Shown: piece by piece, positions 52,339-59,230 of the stretch
How positions within the stretch are numbered: the stretch's first letter is position 1
Layout: each line of letters opens with the position of its first letter
Assembly: GCA_016710745.1 (NCBI GenBank)
Contig: JADJVB010000013.1
Coordinates: 516,001 to 580,000, forward strand
Source: Chitinophagaceae bacterium
Lineage (GTDB): Bacteria > Bacteroidota > Bacteroidia > Chitinophagales > Chitinophagaceae
Reading direction: 5' to 3'
DNA: 64,000 bases
Made by a program: the position numbers and the translations under genes
Notes under the pieces: generated by a model
What the model saw: only the letters and a program-made list of their open reading frames with translations
The model's database searches: none
What the model was told of the DNA's origin: nothing

Positions 52339-52701
52339 TTAAAGTTTTACTGTACGAAATGCATGTCCCTGCTCTCCTTCAGGCCTCTGTTCACTGGCTG
52401 CATTAATGGTAATGATGGATCTTTTTTCTCTTACAAGTTGTTCGCAGGCAGGAAGTGCCAAAAAATCAGATGCGCCCATCAGCCTTTGTACCAACAGGGG
52501 AATGATATCCTTACCCATCAAGATCAATGCCCTGTATTCGGCTGATTAGGTTTTGATATACGGGTTGGATACAGAAGGCAGGCGCCGTTTCAGCCCGGTT
52601 TGTTTCCAGGCTTTAACGCTTCTTTCCAAAGCGGCCACTATAAAATGAATGTTTTTCAAATGTAAATCCGGGAGACTAACAAGCCGCCGGTGGTATAATT
52701 C
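52339..52701 (-). pseudogene. Decayed remnant of a hypothetical protein gene
   Basis: On the minus strand one frame holds about 50 residues (LKNIHFIVAALERSVKAWKQ, then TGLKRRLPSVSNPYIKT), a TAA stop, then in the same frame about 65 residues (SAEYRALILMGKDIIPLLVQ, ACEQLVREKRSI, EGEQGHAFRTVKL). The order resembles an uncharacterised bacterial family I recall only by pattern (AWK; EYR-LV-LG--IIPLL; EGEQ-RA-RTVK). Because the two pieces sit in frame around a stop and lack a good start, it looks like a degenerated gene. The gap around it (52076-52836) holds no other supportable gene. Confidence 0.45.
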
Positions 52702-52836
52702 CTATGAATTTCAATAACAGTTTTATACTTTTATAGAATTGTTCAATAATGATCTGTGGATACCTGGTCTGCCGAATGCTGATGGGCGTTGTTTAAGCAA
52801 GGTTTGCACTGGATCATTCACCCAAAGACATCAATT

Positions 52837-53553
52837 ATGAATTTAAAACTGGCTTATTTGGGATTAACCCTGTTGATGATCGGCATCCTCATGTTTATCG
52901 GCAGCACGGCCATCAATAAAACTTTTAGCGATCGAAAGAAGCGCGCCGGAAATCTAACCATTCTGGTGCTGGGTTTACTGGCCTGGCAGGTGTATATTTA
53001 TATGCTTGCGCGGACGGGTGTAACGCAGGATCTCAGTTTTCCGCCAAAGTTTGCCCTTTTATTGATCATTCCCGCTTTTATATTTACCGGTATTTTTATT
53101 GTGAAGAATCGTAAGAATGCCTGGATACATAATATACCACCCCATTGGCTGATCTATTATCAAACCTTTCGGGTAGGGATAGAAACTTTATTTGTGTTTA
53201 CGGTAGCTGCCGGCATGTTGCATCCCAATGTAACCATCGAAGGTTATAATTACGATATGGTCTTTGCCTGTACTGCGCCGATCATCGGCCTGCTCGTTTT
53301 TCAATTTAAAACGGTATCAAAAAAAATGGCCCTGCTGTGGAATTACCTGGGCCTGGCCGTCATTGCCGTCATCATCTTCCTGTTCATATCAACCATTTAT
53401 TACCCGCAAATGTATGGTGCCGATACCGCGCCTTTTCCAACCGCATTTGGAATGTATCCCTATGTGTTGGTTCCCGGCTTCCTGATGCCATCGGCTGTGT
53501 TTGTGCATGCGTTGTCGATCGTGCAGTTGAGTGGAAACAAAGATCCTGATTGA
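52837..53553 (+). CDS. Hypothetical integral membrane protein
   Basis: I start at 52837 (MNLKLAYLGLTLLMIGILMF), 16 codons after the first possible start at 52789, giving 238 residues. It has about seven hydrophobic segments: YLGLTLLMIGILMFIGSTAI, LTILVLGLLAWQVYIYML, FALLLIIPAFIFTGIFIV, TLFVFTVAAGMLH, MVFACTAPIIGLLVF, LWNYLGLAVIAVIIFLFIST and YVLVPGFLMPSAVFVHALS. No motif identifies a function. It stands alone, followed directly by the palindromic repeat array. Confidence 0.7.
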   Translation: MNLKLAYLGLTLLMIGILMFIGSTAINKTFSDRKKRAGNLTILVLGLLAWQVYIYMLARTGVTQDLSFPPKFALLLIIPAFIFTGIFIVKNRKNAWIHNIPPHWLIYYQTFRVGIETLFVFTVAAGMLHPNVTIEGYNYDMVFACTAPIIGLLVFQFKTVSKKMALLWNYLGLAVIAVIIFLFISTIYYPQMYGADTAPFPTAFGMYPYVLVPGFLMPSAVFVHALSIVQLSGNKDPD

Positions 53554-53568
53554 AGAAAACTAAAAAAA

Positions 53569-53951
53569 TGCATCTCGTCCTCGTCTCTGACGGGCCTGCC
53601 TGCCGGCAATCAGGGATGCTCTGGTCAATTGTTTCAAACAATTAAGTAAACCCCGGCAAAATGGAATTATGATTTCCCCGAATTAAAAAAGCCTTTCAAC
53701 CCGGGCGGTTTGCATCTCGTCCTCGTCTCTGACGAGGATGCCTTGGTCAATTGTTTCAAACAATTAAGTAAACCCCGGCAAAATGGAATTATGATTTCCC
53801 CGAATTAAAAAAGCCTTTCAACCCGGGCGGTTTGCATCTCGTCCTCGTCTCTGACGAGGATGCCTTGGTCGATTGTTTCAAACAATTAAGTAAACCCCGG
53901 CAAAATGGACTAATGATTTCCCCCAAAATAAAAAGCCTTTCAACCCGGGAG
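53569..53951. repeat. Tandem array of three REP-like palindromic units
   Basis: Three copies begin with TGCATCTCGTCCTCGTCTCT at 53569, 53711 and 53833, so the spacings are 142 and 122 bases. Each copy carries a hairpin CCTCGTC-TCT-GACGAGG, a second palindrome AATTGTTT-C-AAACAATT, and a tail ending in GCCTTTCAACCCGGG. Copies 1 and 2 are nearly identical; copy 1 has about 20 extra bases (a GC palindrome) inserted in the first hairpin. The third copy merges into the terminator at 53928. There are no evenly spaced unique spacers, so this is not CRISPR. REP/BIME-like repeats fit best. Confidence 0.85.
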
Positions 53952-53975
53952 CTATCGGATTTGAAAGGCTTTTTC
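53928..53975. terminator. Terminator at the end of the repeat array
   Basis: AAAAAGCCTTTCA and TGAAAGGCTTTTT flank a loop that contains CCCGGG. It lies between the convergent membrane-protein gene and tRNA-Glu and can serve both. The left arm is the same sequence that ends each repeat copy. Confidence 0.7.
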
Positions 53976-54011
53976 TAACAGCTAATAGCCAACAGCTAAC
54001 AGCTTTTTCAG

Positions 54012-54083
54012 TACCACGTACGGGATTCGAACCCGTGATTCCTCCGTGAAAGGGAGGCGTCTTAACCCCTTGACCAACGCGGC
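54012..54083 (-). tRNA. tRNA-Glu (anticodon UUC)
   Basis: A 72-nucleotide tRNA on the minus strand, without an encoded CCA. The acceptor arms GCCGCGT and ACGTGGT pair with two G-U wobbles and discriminator A. The D-arm is TTGGTCAAGGGGTTAAGAC, the anticodon stem CCTCC/GGAGG holds loop CTTTCAC (anticodon TTC), and the T-arm is ACGGGTTCGAATCCCGT. All match bacterial tRNA-Glu. A consensus promoter sits directly upstream. Confidence 0.95.
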
Positions 54084-54102
54084 ATTTCCTGTTAAAGGAC
54101 GG

Positions 54103-54134
54103 CAAAGATAGGATGTGGCGGTTTTTCAGCCAAA
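54103..54134 (-). promoter_or_regulatory. Bacteroidota promoter of tRNA-Glu
   Basis: On the minus strand TTTG (54134-54131), 20 bases, then TATCTTTG (54110-54103), ending 19 bases before the tRNA 5' end. Confidence 0.75.
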
Positions 54135-54274
54135 TAATTTAAAAAACAAAAGGCGTAATTTAGTATAACCCGGGATATGGATTTCGAAAAGGTTTGCTGC
54201 GGCTGGGTTTTAGCGTTTTATGCACAATCTGTTCCGGGGAAAAAGATTCTCATTTAAAAACGGGCACATATTCG

Positions 54275-54282
54275 TAAATTTG
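54275..54282 (+). promoter_or_regulatory. Putative -7 box of the gap promoter
   Basis: TAAATTTG matches TAnnTTTG, 31 bases before the gap start codon. TTTA sits roughly where the -33 TTTG should be. Confidence 0.55.
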
Positions 54283-54313
54283 CATCTCAAAATTTAAATT
54301 CAAAATAACAGAT

Positions 54314-55324
54314 ATGAGTACAGTAAAAGTTGCAATCAACGGATTTGGTCGTATCGGCCGCCTGGTTTACCGCCAGATCTATGATATGAAAGGAATTGAT
54401 GTAGTAGCCATCAATGATCTAACCAGTCCGGCAGTACTGGCACACTTGTTAAAATACGATAGTGCCCAGGGCCGTTTTGGACAGGATGTAAAGTCAACCG
54501 AAAATTCAATTGTGGTGAATGGCGACGAGGTGAACGTATATGCGCAAAAAGACCCGGCTCAGATTCCCTGGGCAAAGCATGAGGTTGATGTGGTGATTGA
54601 GTGTACCGGATTCTTTACCGATAAGGCAAAGGCCGAAGCGCATATTACTGCTGGTGCTAAAAGAGTGGTCATTTCTGCTCCGGCTACCGGCGATTTGAAA
54701 ACTATTGTGTTTAACGTAAACCATGCCATTTTGGATGGCAGCGAAACCATTATCAGTTGTGCAAGTTGTACCACCAACTGCCTGGCGCCGATGGCTAAAA
54801 CCCTGAACGATAGTTTTGGAATTGTTACCGGTATCATGAGTACCATTCATGCGTATACCAATGATCAAAATACATTAGATGCCCCGCATCCGAAAGGAGA
54901 TCTGCGCAGGGCAAGAGCTGCTGCTGCCAATATCGTTCCCAACAGCACGGGCGCTGCAAAAGCGATCGGACTGGTTTTACCCGAACTGAAAGGTAAATTA
55001 GACGGTGGTGCTCAGCGTGTACCGGTTATAACCGGTTCAGTTACTGAATTGTATTCTATTTTAGAAAAAACAGTTACGGTAGAAGAAATTAATGCAGCCA
55101 TGAAAGCAGCCAGCAACGAAAGCTTTGGGTATAACGAGGATGAAATTGTGAGTACCGATGTGATCGGCATCAGTTATGGCTCTTTATTTGATTCTACCCA
55201 AACTAAAGTGATGACCATGGGCGCTCAGCAAATGGTTAAAACTGTTAGCTGGTACGATAACGAAATGAGTTATGTAAGCCAATTGGTACGTACCGTGCAT
55301 CATTTTGCGAATTTGATCGGATAA
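54314..55324 (+). CDS. gap: Glyceraldehyde-3-phosphate dehydrogenase
   Basis: A complete 336-residue GAPDH for glycolysis and gluconeogenesis. The NAD-binding start VKVAINGFGRIGRLVYRQIY is followed by the catalytic C152 in SCASCTTNCLAPMAK, and HAYTNDQNTLDAPHPKGDLR, RRARAAAANIVPNSTGAAKA and WYDNEMSYVSQLVRT. The NAD-specific aspartate pattern (VVAINDLT) indicates NAD use. It is followed by pgk on the same strand after 117 bases that contain a palindromic repeat. Confidence 0.98.
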   Translation: MSTVKVAINGFGRIGRLVYRQIYDMKGIDVVAINDLTSPAVLAHLLKYDSAQGRFGQDVKSTENSIVVNGDEVNVYAQKDPAQIPWAKHEVDVVIECTGFFTDKAKAEAHITAGAKRVVISAPATGDLKTIVFNVNHAILDGSETIISCASCTTNCLAPMAKTLNDSFGIVTGIMSTIHAYTNDQNTLDAPHPKGDLRRARAAAANIVPNSTGAAKAIGLVLPELKGKLDGGAQRVPVITGSVTELYSILEKTVTVEEINAAMKAASNESFGYNEDEIVSTDVIGISYGSLFDSTQTKVMTMGAQQMVKTVSWYDNEMSYVSQLVRTVHHFANLIG

Positions 55325-55345
55325 TATTCCGTAGTACTTATTTTT

Positions 55346-55421
55346 ACCGCAGAGATAATGAGTAAATGGAGATTTCGCAGAGATACTCAGCGTAAACTCT
55401 GCTTCTCTTTTTCTCTGCGGT
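55346..55421. repeat. Intergenic inverted repeat (ACCGCAGAGA ... TCTCTGCGGT)
   Basis: A 76-base element between gap and pgk with 10-base inverted arms and internal CGCAGAGAT and CTCTGC copies. It is related to the element at 13067-13146. In the gap-pgk transcript it would form a long stem that could reduce read-through. Confidence 0.65.
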
Positions 55422-55441
55422 TTTATCTTAAATAACAAACT

Positions 55442-56671
55442 ATGTCAAAATTCAGCGACTTCAATTTCTCAGGCCACAAAGCCCTTGTCCGCGTTGATTT
55501 TAATGTTCCCCTGGATGCGGATTTTAATATCACTGATGATACCCGTATGACCGCTACTATCCCAACCATTAAAAAAATATTGGCAGATGGCGGGTCAGTT
55601 ATTTTGATGAGCCATTTGGGCAGGCCAAAAGAAGGGCCAACGGACAAATATTCATTAAAGCATTTGGTTAAGCATTTGTTCGGATTGCTGAATGTGGAGA
55701 ATCCGAATCCGGCACTGGGCGATCCGGCCACCAGGGTGTTCTTTGCCGATAATTGCATTGGCGACCAGGCGGCCATGACGGCTTCCATGCTGCGGCCGGG
55801 AGAAGTGTTGTTACTCGAAAATCTGCGTTTTCATCCCGAAGAAGAAAAAGGCGACGAAGCTTTTGCCGAAAAATTAAGCAGGTTGGGCGATGTGTACGTC
55901 AACGATGCTTTTGGTACAGCACACCGGGCACACGCATCAACAGCCGTGATCGCCAAATTCTTCAAACCCGAAAACAGGATGTTTGGTTTGCTGATGAATG
56001 CCGAAGTATTGAGCGCCGAAAAAGTATTGCACGGTTCCGAAAAGCCATTTTGTGCCATCATCGGCGGAGCCAAGGTTTCGGATAAAATATTGATTATTGA
56101 AAACCTGTTGCAAAGGGCAACCGATATCATCATCGGCGGTGGAATGGCCTATACTTTCTTAAAAGCAAGGGGTGGTAAAATTGGCGCTTCGCTTTGCGAA
56201 GACGACCGTTTGCAAACCGCTTTGGATATCCTGGAAAAAGCCAAACAGAAAAATGTAAGCAGTCATTTGCCCGAGGATGCGGTTATTGCCGATAAGTTTG
56301 CGGCCGATGCCAATACCGAGGTGCGTCCCAGCGATGCCATTCCCGATGGTTGGATGGGGTTGGATATTGGGCCGAAGGCAACCGGTATCTTCAACGAAAT
56401 AATCGGTAAATCAAAAACCATTTTATGGAATGGCCCCATGGGCGTTTTTGAAATGGAAAAATTTCAGAACGGTACAAAATCGGTAGCGGAATCAGTTGCC
56501 GCGTCAACCGCAAACGGCGCTTTCAGCCTGGTTGGTGGGGGAGATAGTGTGGCAGCAGTTAACAAATTCAATTTGGCCGATAAAGTGAGCTATGTAAGTA
56601 CGGGTGGCGGTGCCATGCTGGAGTATTTTGAGGGGAAAGTATTGCCGGGTATTGCGGCTATTAAGGATTAG
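55442..56671 (+). CDS. pgk: Phosphoglycerate kinase
   Basis: A 409-residue PGK catalysing the ATP-forming step after GAPDH. Signature residues include ALVRVDFNVPLD, DDTRMTATIPTIKKIL, VILMSHLGRPKEG, LLLENLRFHPEEEKGD, NDAFGTAHRAHAST, IIGGAKVSDKILIIENLL, ILWNGPMGVFEMEKF and the C-terminal SLVGGGDSVAAVNK with GGGAMLEYFEG. The middle substrate and nucleotide residues look intact. Its position directly after gap fits a glycolytic pair. Confidence 0.98.
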   Translation: MSKFSDFNFSGHKALVRVDFNVPLDADFNITDDTRMTATIPTIKKILADGGSVILMSHLGRPKEGPTDKYSLKHLVKHLFGLLNVENPNPALGDPATRVFFADNCIGDQAAMTASMLRPGEVLLLENLRFHPEEEKGDEAFAEKLSRLGDVYVNDAFGTAHRAHASTAVIAKFFKPENRMFGLLMNAEVLSAEKVLHGSEKPFCAIIGGAKVSDKILIIENLLQRATDIIIGGGMAYTFLKARGGKIGASLCEDDRLQTALDILEKAKQKNVSSHLPEDAVIADKFAADANTEVRPSDAIPDGWMGLDIGPKATGIFNEIIGKSKTILWNGPMGVFEMEKFQNGTKSVAESVAASTANGAFSLVGGGDSVAAVNKFNLADKVSYVSTGGGAMLEYFEGKVLPGIAAIKD

Positions 56672-56766
56672 CATATTACCGGCTCTCATTCGTCTGTATC
56701 CAGGTATAGTTTTCAGTTGACAAAAGAAAATATTATATTTAAACTCTTAACATTAAAACAAACATT

Positions 56767-57351
56767 ATGAAACGTATTGGATTATTGGTCTTTTTAGGCA
56801 TCATTGCTATTCTTGTGTTTATGGGCTGCAATGGATACAACGGTATCATTAAACAGGATGAAAATGTAAAAAAAGCCTGGAACAACGTTGAAGCCGAATA
56901 TCAAAACCGTTCCGATTTGGTAGGTAACCTGGTTAATACCGTTAAAGGTGCCGCTAATTTTGAACAGGAAACCTTAACCAAACTGGTAGAAGCAAGGGCC
57001 AAAGCCACGTCGGTGAATTTTACAGCAGATCAGCTAACACCCGAAAATATCGCCAAATTTCAGGCCGCACAGGGCCAAATGAGTGGCGCGCTGAGCCGTT
57101 TATTGGCTGTGGTTGAAAACTATCCTGACCTGAAAGCCACGCAAAACTTTTTACAGTTGCAGGGTCAGTTAGAAGGCATTGAGAACAACATCAAAAACTC
57201 AAGAAAGATTTTTAATGATGCGATCAATATCTACAACACCAAAGTAAGGTCGTTCCCGATGAATTTCTTTGCATCTATGTTTGGCTTTACCGCAAAGGAA
57301 GGATTTAAGGCAGATGCCGGTGCGGAAAAAGCTCCCGAAGTTAAATTCTAA
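56767..57351 (+). CDS. LemA family protein (first copy)
   Basis: A 194-residue LemA protein with an N-terminal membrane anchor (GLLVFLGIIAILVFMGC) that also has a cysteine, so it may be a lipoprotein. The coiled-coil LemA body includes QDENVKKAWNNVEAEYQNRSD, LVGNLVNTVKGAANFEQ, ARAKATSVNFT, RLLAVVENYPDLKATQNF, LQLQGQLEGIENNIKNSRK and YNTKVRSFPMNFFASMFGF. LemA proteins are cell-envelope proteins of unclear function. It starts a run of lemA, lemA, TPM, TPM genes that is common in Bacteroidota. Confidence 0.92.
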   Translation: MKRIGLLVFLGIIAILVFMGCNGYNGIIKQDENVKKAWNNVEAEYQNRSDLVGNLVNTVKGAANFEQETLTKLVEARAKATSVNFTADQLTPENIAKFQAAQGQMSGALSRLLAVVENYPDLKATQNFLQLQGQLEGIENNIKNSRKIFNDAINIYNTKVRSFPMNFFASMFGFTAKEGFKADAGAEKAPEVKF

Positions 57352-57356
57352 ACCCG

Positions 57357-57953
57357 ATGCCGGAAAAGAAAAGTAAAAAAACGGGCATTATTGCCGGAGC
57401 AATTATACTGATCCTTGTTATTTACCTGGTAATAAGCTTTAATGGCCTGGTTAAAAAAGATGAAAAAGTAAACCTGCAGTGGAATGAGGTTCAAAATGCA
57501 TACCAACGCAGGTTAAACCTCATTCCTAACCTGGTCAATGTAGTTAAGGGGGTTTCGGAATTTGAACAAACCACCCTTGAAGAAATTGCTGCAGCCAGGG
57601 CTAAGGCAACCTCGGTGAATGTATCTGCCAATACGGTTTCGCCCGATGCATTTAATAACCAGGCTGCTGCACAGGACGAGTTAGCAGCGGCTACCAATAA
57701 CCTGATCATCCGGATCGAAAAATATCCCACGTTGAAGGGCACAGCCGCTTACTCGGGTTTGCAAACGCAGTTGGAAGGAACCGAAAGAAGGATCAAAGTG
57801 GCCAGGAAAGATTTTAACGAAGCAATAAACGATTACAACAAGTCGATCAGGTCTTTTCCAACAAATTTGCTGGCGGGGATGTTTGGTTTTAGCGAAAAAA
57901 CAGGTTTCCGGTCGGATGCCGGAGCCGATAAAACAATAGAAATTAAATTTTAA
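57357..57953 (+). CDS. LemA family protein (second copy)
   Basis: A 198-residue paralogue of the preceding gene, 5 bases after it. It has an N-terminal membrane helix (TGIIAGAIILILVIYLVISF) without the lipobox-like cysteine, and the same LemA body: EKVNLQWNEVQNAYQRRLN, LIPNLVNVVKGVSEFEQTT, LIIRIEKYPTLKGTAAYS and YNKSIRSFPTNLLAGMFGFS. The stop overlaps the next gene's start (TAATG), so translation is coupled to the TPM gene. The two copies may form a hetero-oligomer, which is inference. Confidence 0.92.
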   Translation: MPEKKSKKTGIIAGAIILILVIYLVISFNGLVKKDEKVNLQWNEVQNAYQRRLNLIPNLVNVVKGVSEFEQTTLEEIAAARAKATSVNVSANTVSPDAFNNQAAAQDELAAATNNLIIRIEKYPTLKGTAAYSGLQTQLEGTERRIKVARKDFNEAINDYNKSIRSFPTNLLAGMFGFSEKTGFRSDAGADKTIEIKF

Positions 57954-58414
57954 TGGGCTTATTTCCATTTTTTAAAAAGAAAGGATTTTTTTCTGCCGAA
58001 GAAAAAGCACAGATCGTGGAAGCGATCCGCCTGGCCGAAATGGAGACCAGTGGCGAGATACGGGTGTACGTAGAAAGCAGGAATTCCTTTATGGATCCGA
58101 TAGACCGGGCCAAAGAAATTTTCTTTAAGTTAAAGATGCAGGAAACCGATCACCGCAATGCCGTATTGCTTTACCTGGCGATGAAAGATCAGGAATTGGC
58201 TTTGTTTGCCGATGAAGGTATTTACCAAAAAGCGGGCGCCGATTATTGGAATACCGAGGTAAAGGAAATGATTTCCGGCTTCAGGTTGGAGAATATGGGC
58301 GACAGTATTGAAAAATGTATTGCCCATATCGGGCAGACTTTAAAAGAAAAATTTCCGTACATACCAAGCGAAGACAGGAATGAATTACCCGACGATATTG
58401 TGTTTGGGAATTAA
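57953..58414 (+). CDS. TPM-domain protein
   Basis: A 153-residue TPM-domain (TLP18.3/Psb32/MOLO-1) protein. The core EEKAQIVEAIRLAEMETSGE, IRVYVESRNSF and VLLYLAMKDQELALFADEG matches the family. It lacks a clear signal peptide or membrane helix, so it may be cytosolic or membrane-associated through its basic start (MGLFPFFKKKGFF). It is translationally coupled to the second lemA. TPM and LemA genes often travel together; the molecular role is unknown. Confidence 0.86.
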   Translation: MGLFPFFKKKGFFSAEEKAQIVEAIRLAEMETSGEIRVYVESRNSFMDPIDRAKEIFFKLKMQETDHRNAVLLYLAMKDQELALFADEGIYQKAGADYWNTEVKEMISGFRLENMGDSIEKCIAHIGQTLKEKFPYIPSEDRNELPDDIVFGN

Positions 58415-58463
58415 CCGTTGTTTTGGAAAATTAATTAAACACCTGAAAAATATAAATTCTTCG

Positions 58464-58475
58464 CCCGCAGGCGGG
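58464..58475. repeat. Short GC palindrome before the second TPM gene
   Basis: CCCGC-AG-GCGGG lies 8 bases upstream of the ATG at 58484, with GGGGAAAGG making up the ribosome site. It resembles the palindromes at 22186 and inside the 53.6 kb array. Confidence 0.35.
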
Positions 58476-58483
58476 GAAAGGCC

Positions 58484-59230
58484 ATGAAAAAAACGCTTTC
58501 CATAATTGTTTTATTACTGCTTGCTGTTGTGGGTTTTTCACAGGGTCAATTCGATCCGGAAAGCTTACTCAAACAAAAGCCGGCGCAACTGGTGAATGAT
58601 TTTACCGGTACCTTAACGGCCGGACAACAACAGGCGTTGGAAACCAAGCTGGTTGCTGTTGATGACAGTACCTCTACCCAAATTGCGGTGGTGATCATTC
58701 CATCGCTTAACGGGCGGGATGTTGCCGATTTTAATATCGAATTGGGACGGGCCTGGGGCGTAGGCGGCAAAACAAATAATAACGGTGTTATTTTATTGAT
58801 TGCAAAAAACGACCGTAAACTCAATATCGCTACCGGGTACGGACTAGAAGGTGCCTTACCCGATATTACAGCCAAACAGATCATCGACCAGGTGATCGTA
58901 CCCAATTTTAAAGGCGACGATTATTACCGCGGCATAGAAGAAGGCACCGATGCGATTATTCAGGCGGTTAAAGGCGAGTATACGGCACCCGAAAATTACG
59001 GAAGTGGTGGCAGCAGCAGGATTGGGAGTATTATTTTTTGGATCGTGTTGGTGATCATTTTAATCGCTTTACGAAGTGGCCGGGGTGGAGGCGGATCGTT
59101 TATGAGTCGCCGTGGTTTTGCAGCCTGGACGATCGGTAGTTATAAGGAGGCATTTTCAATCTGTAAGATCCGATTATTTAAATCCTTCGTTGATATAATC
59201 TTCGATATCTTTTCCTTTTGCTTTTCCTAA
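58484..59230 (+). CDS. TPM-domain protein with membrane helix and abnormal C-terminus
   Basis: A 248-residue protein with a signal peptide (KTLSIIVLLLLAVVGFSQG), a TPM domain (about 30-165; VNDFTGTLTAGQQQALETKL, TQIAVVIIPSLNG, NNNGVILLIAKNDRKLNIAT, YGLEGALPDITAKQIIDQ), and a transmembrane helix (IGSIIFWIVLVIILIALRS). Normally a long Gly/Ser-rich tail follows. Here the Gly run (GRGGGGSFMSRRGFAAW) breaks into ICKIRLFKSFVDIIFDIFS-type sequence. The last 57 bases overlap the convergent M1 gene. No other frame has a Gly-rich tail, so the end is deleted or the assembly collapsed. Confidence 0.85.
   Translation: MKKTLSIIVLLLLAVVGFSQGQFDPESLLKQKPAQLVNDFTGTLTAGQQQALETKLVAVDDSTSTQIAVVIIPSLNGRDVADFNIELGRAWGVGGKTNNNGVILLIAKNDRKLNIATGYGLEGALPDITAKQIIDQVIVPNFKGDDYYRGIEEGTDAIIQAVKGEYTAPENYGSGGSSRIGSIIFWIVLVIILIALRSGRGGGGSFMSRRGFAAWTIGSYKEAFSICKIRLFKSFVDIIFDIFSFCFS

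Noticed and set aside
53569..53951. Possible CRISPR array
   Set aside because: The repeated unit is over 120 bases with almost no unique spacer, only three copies exist, and no cas gene is near.
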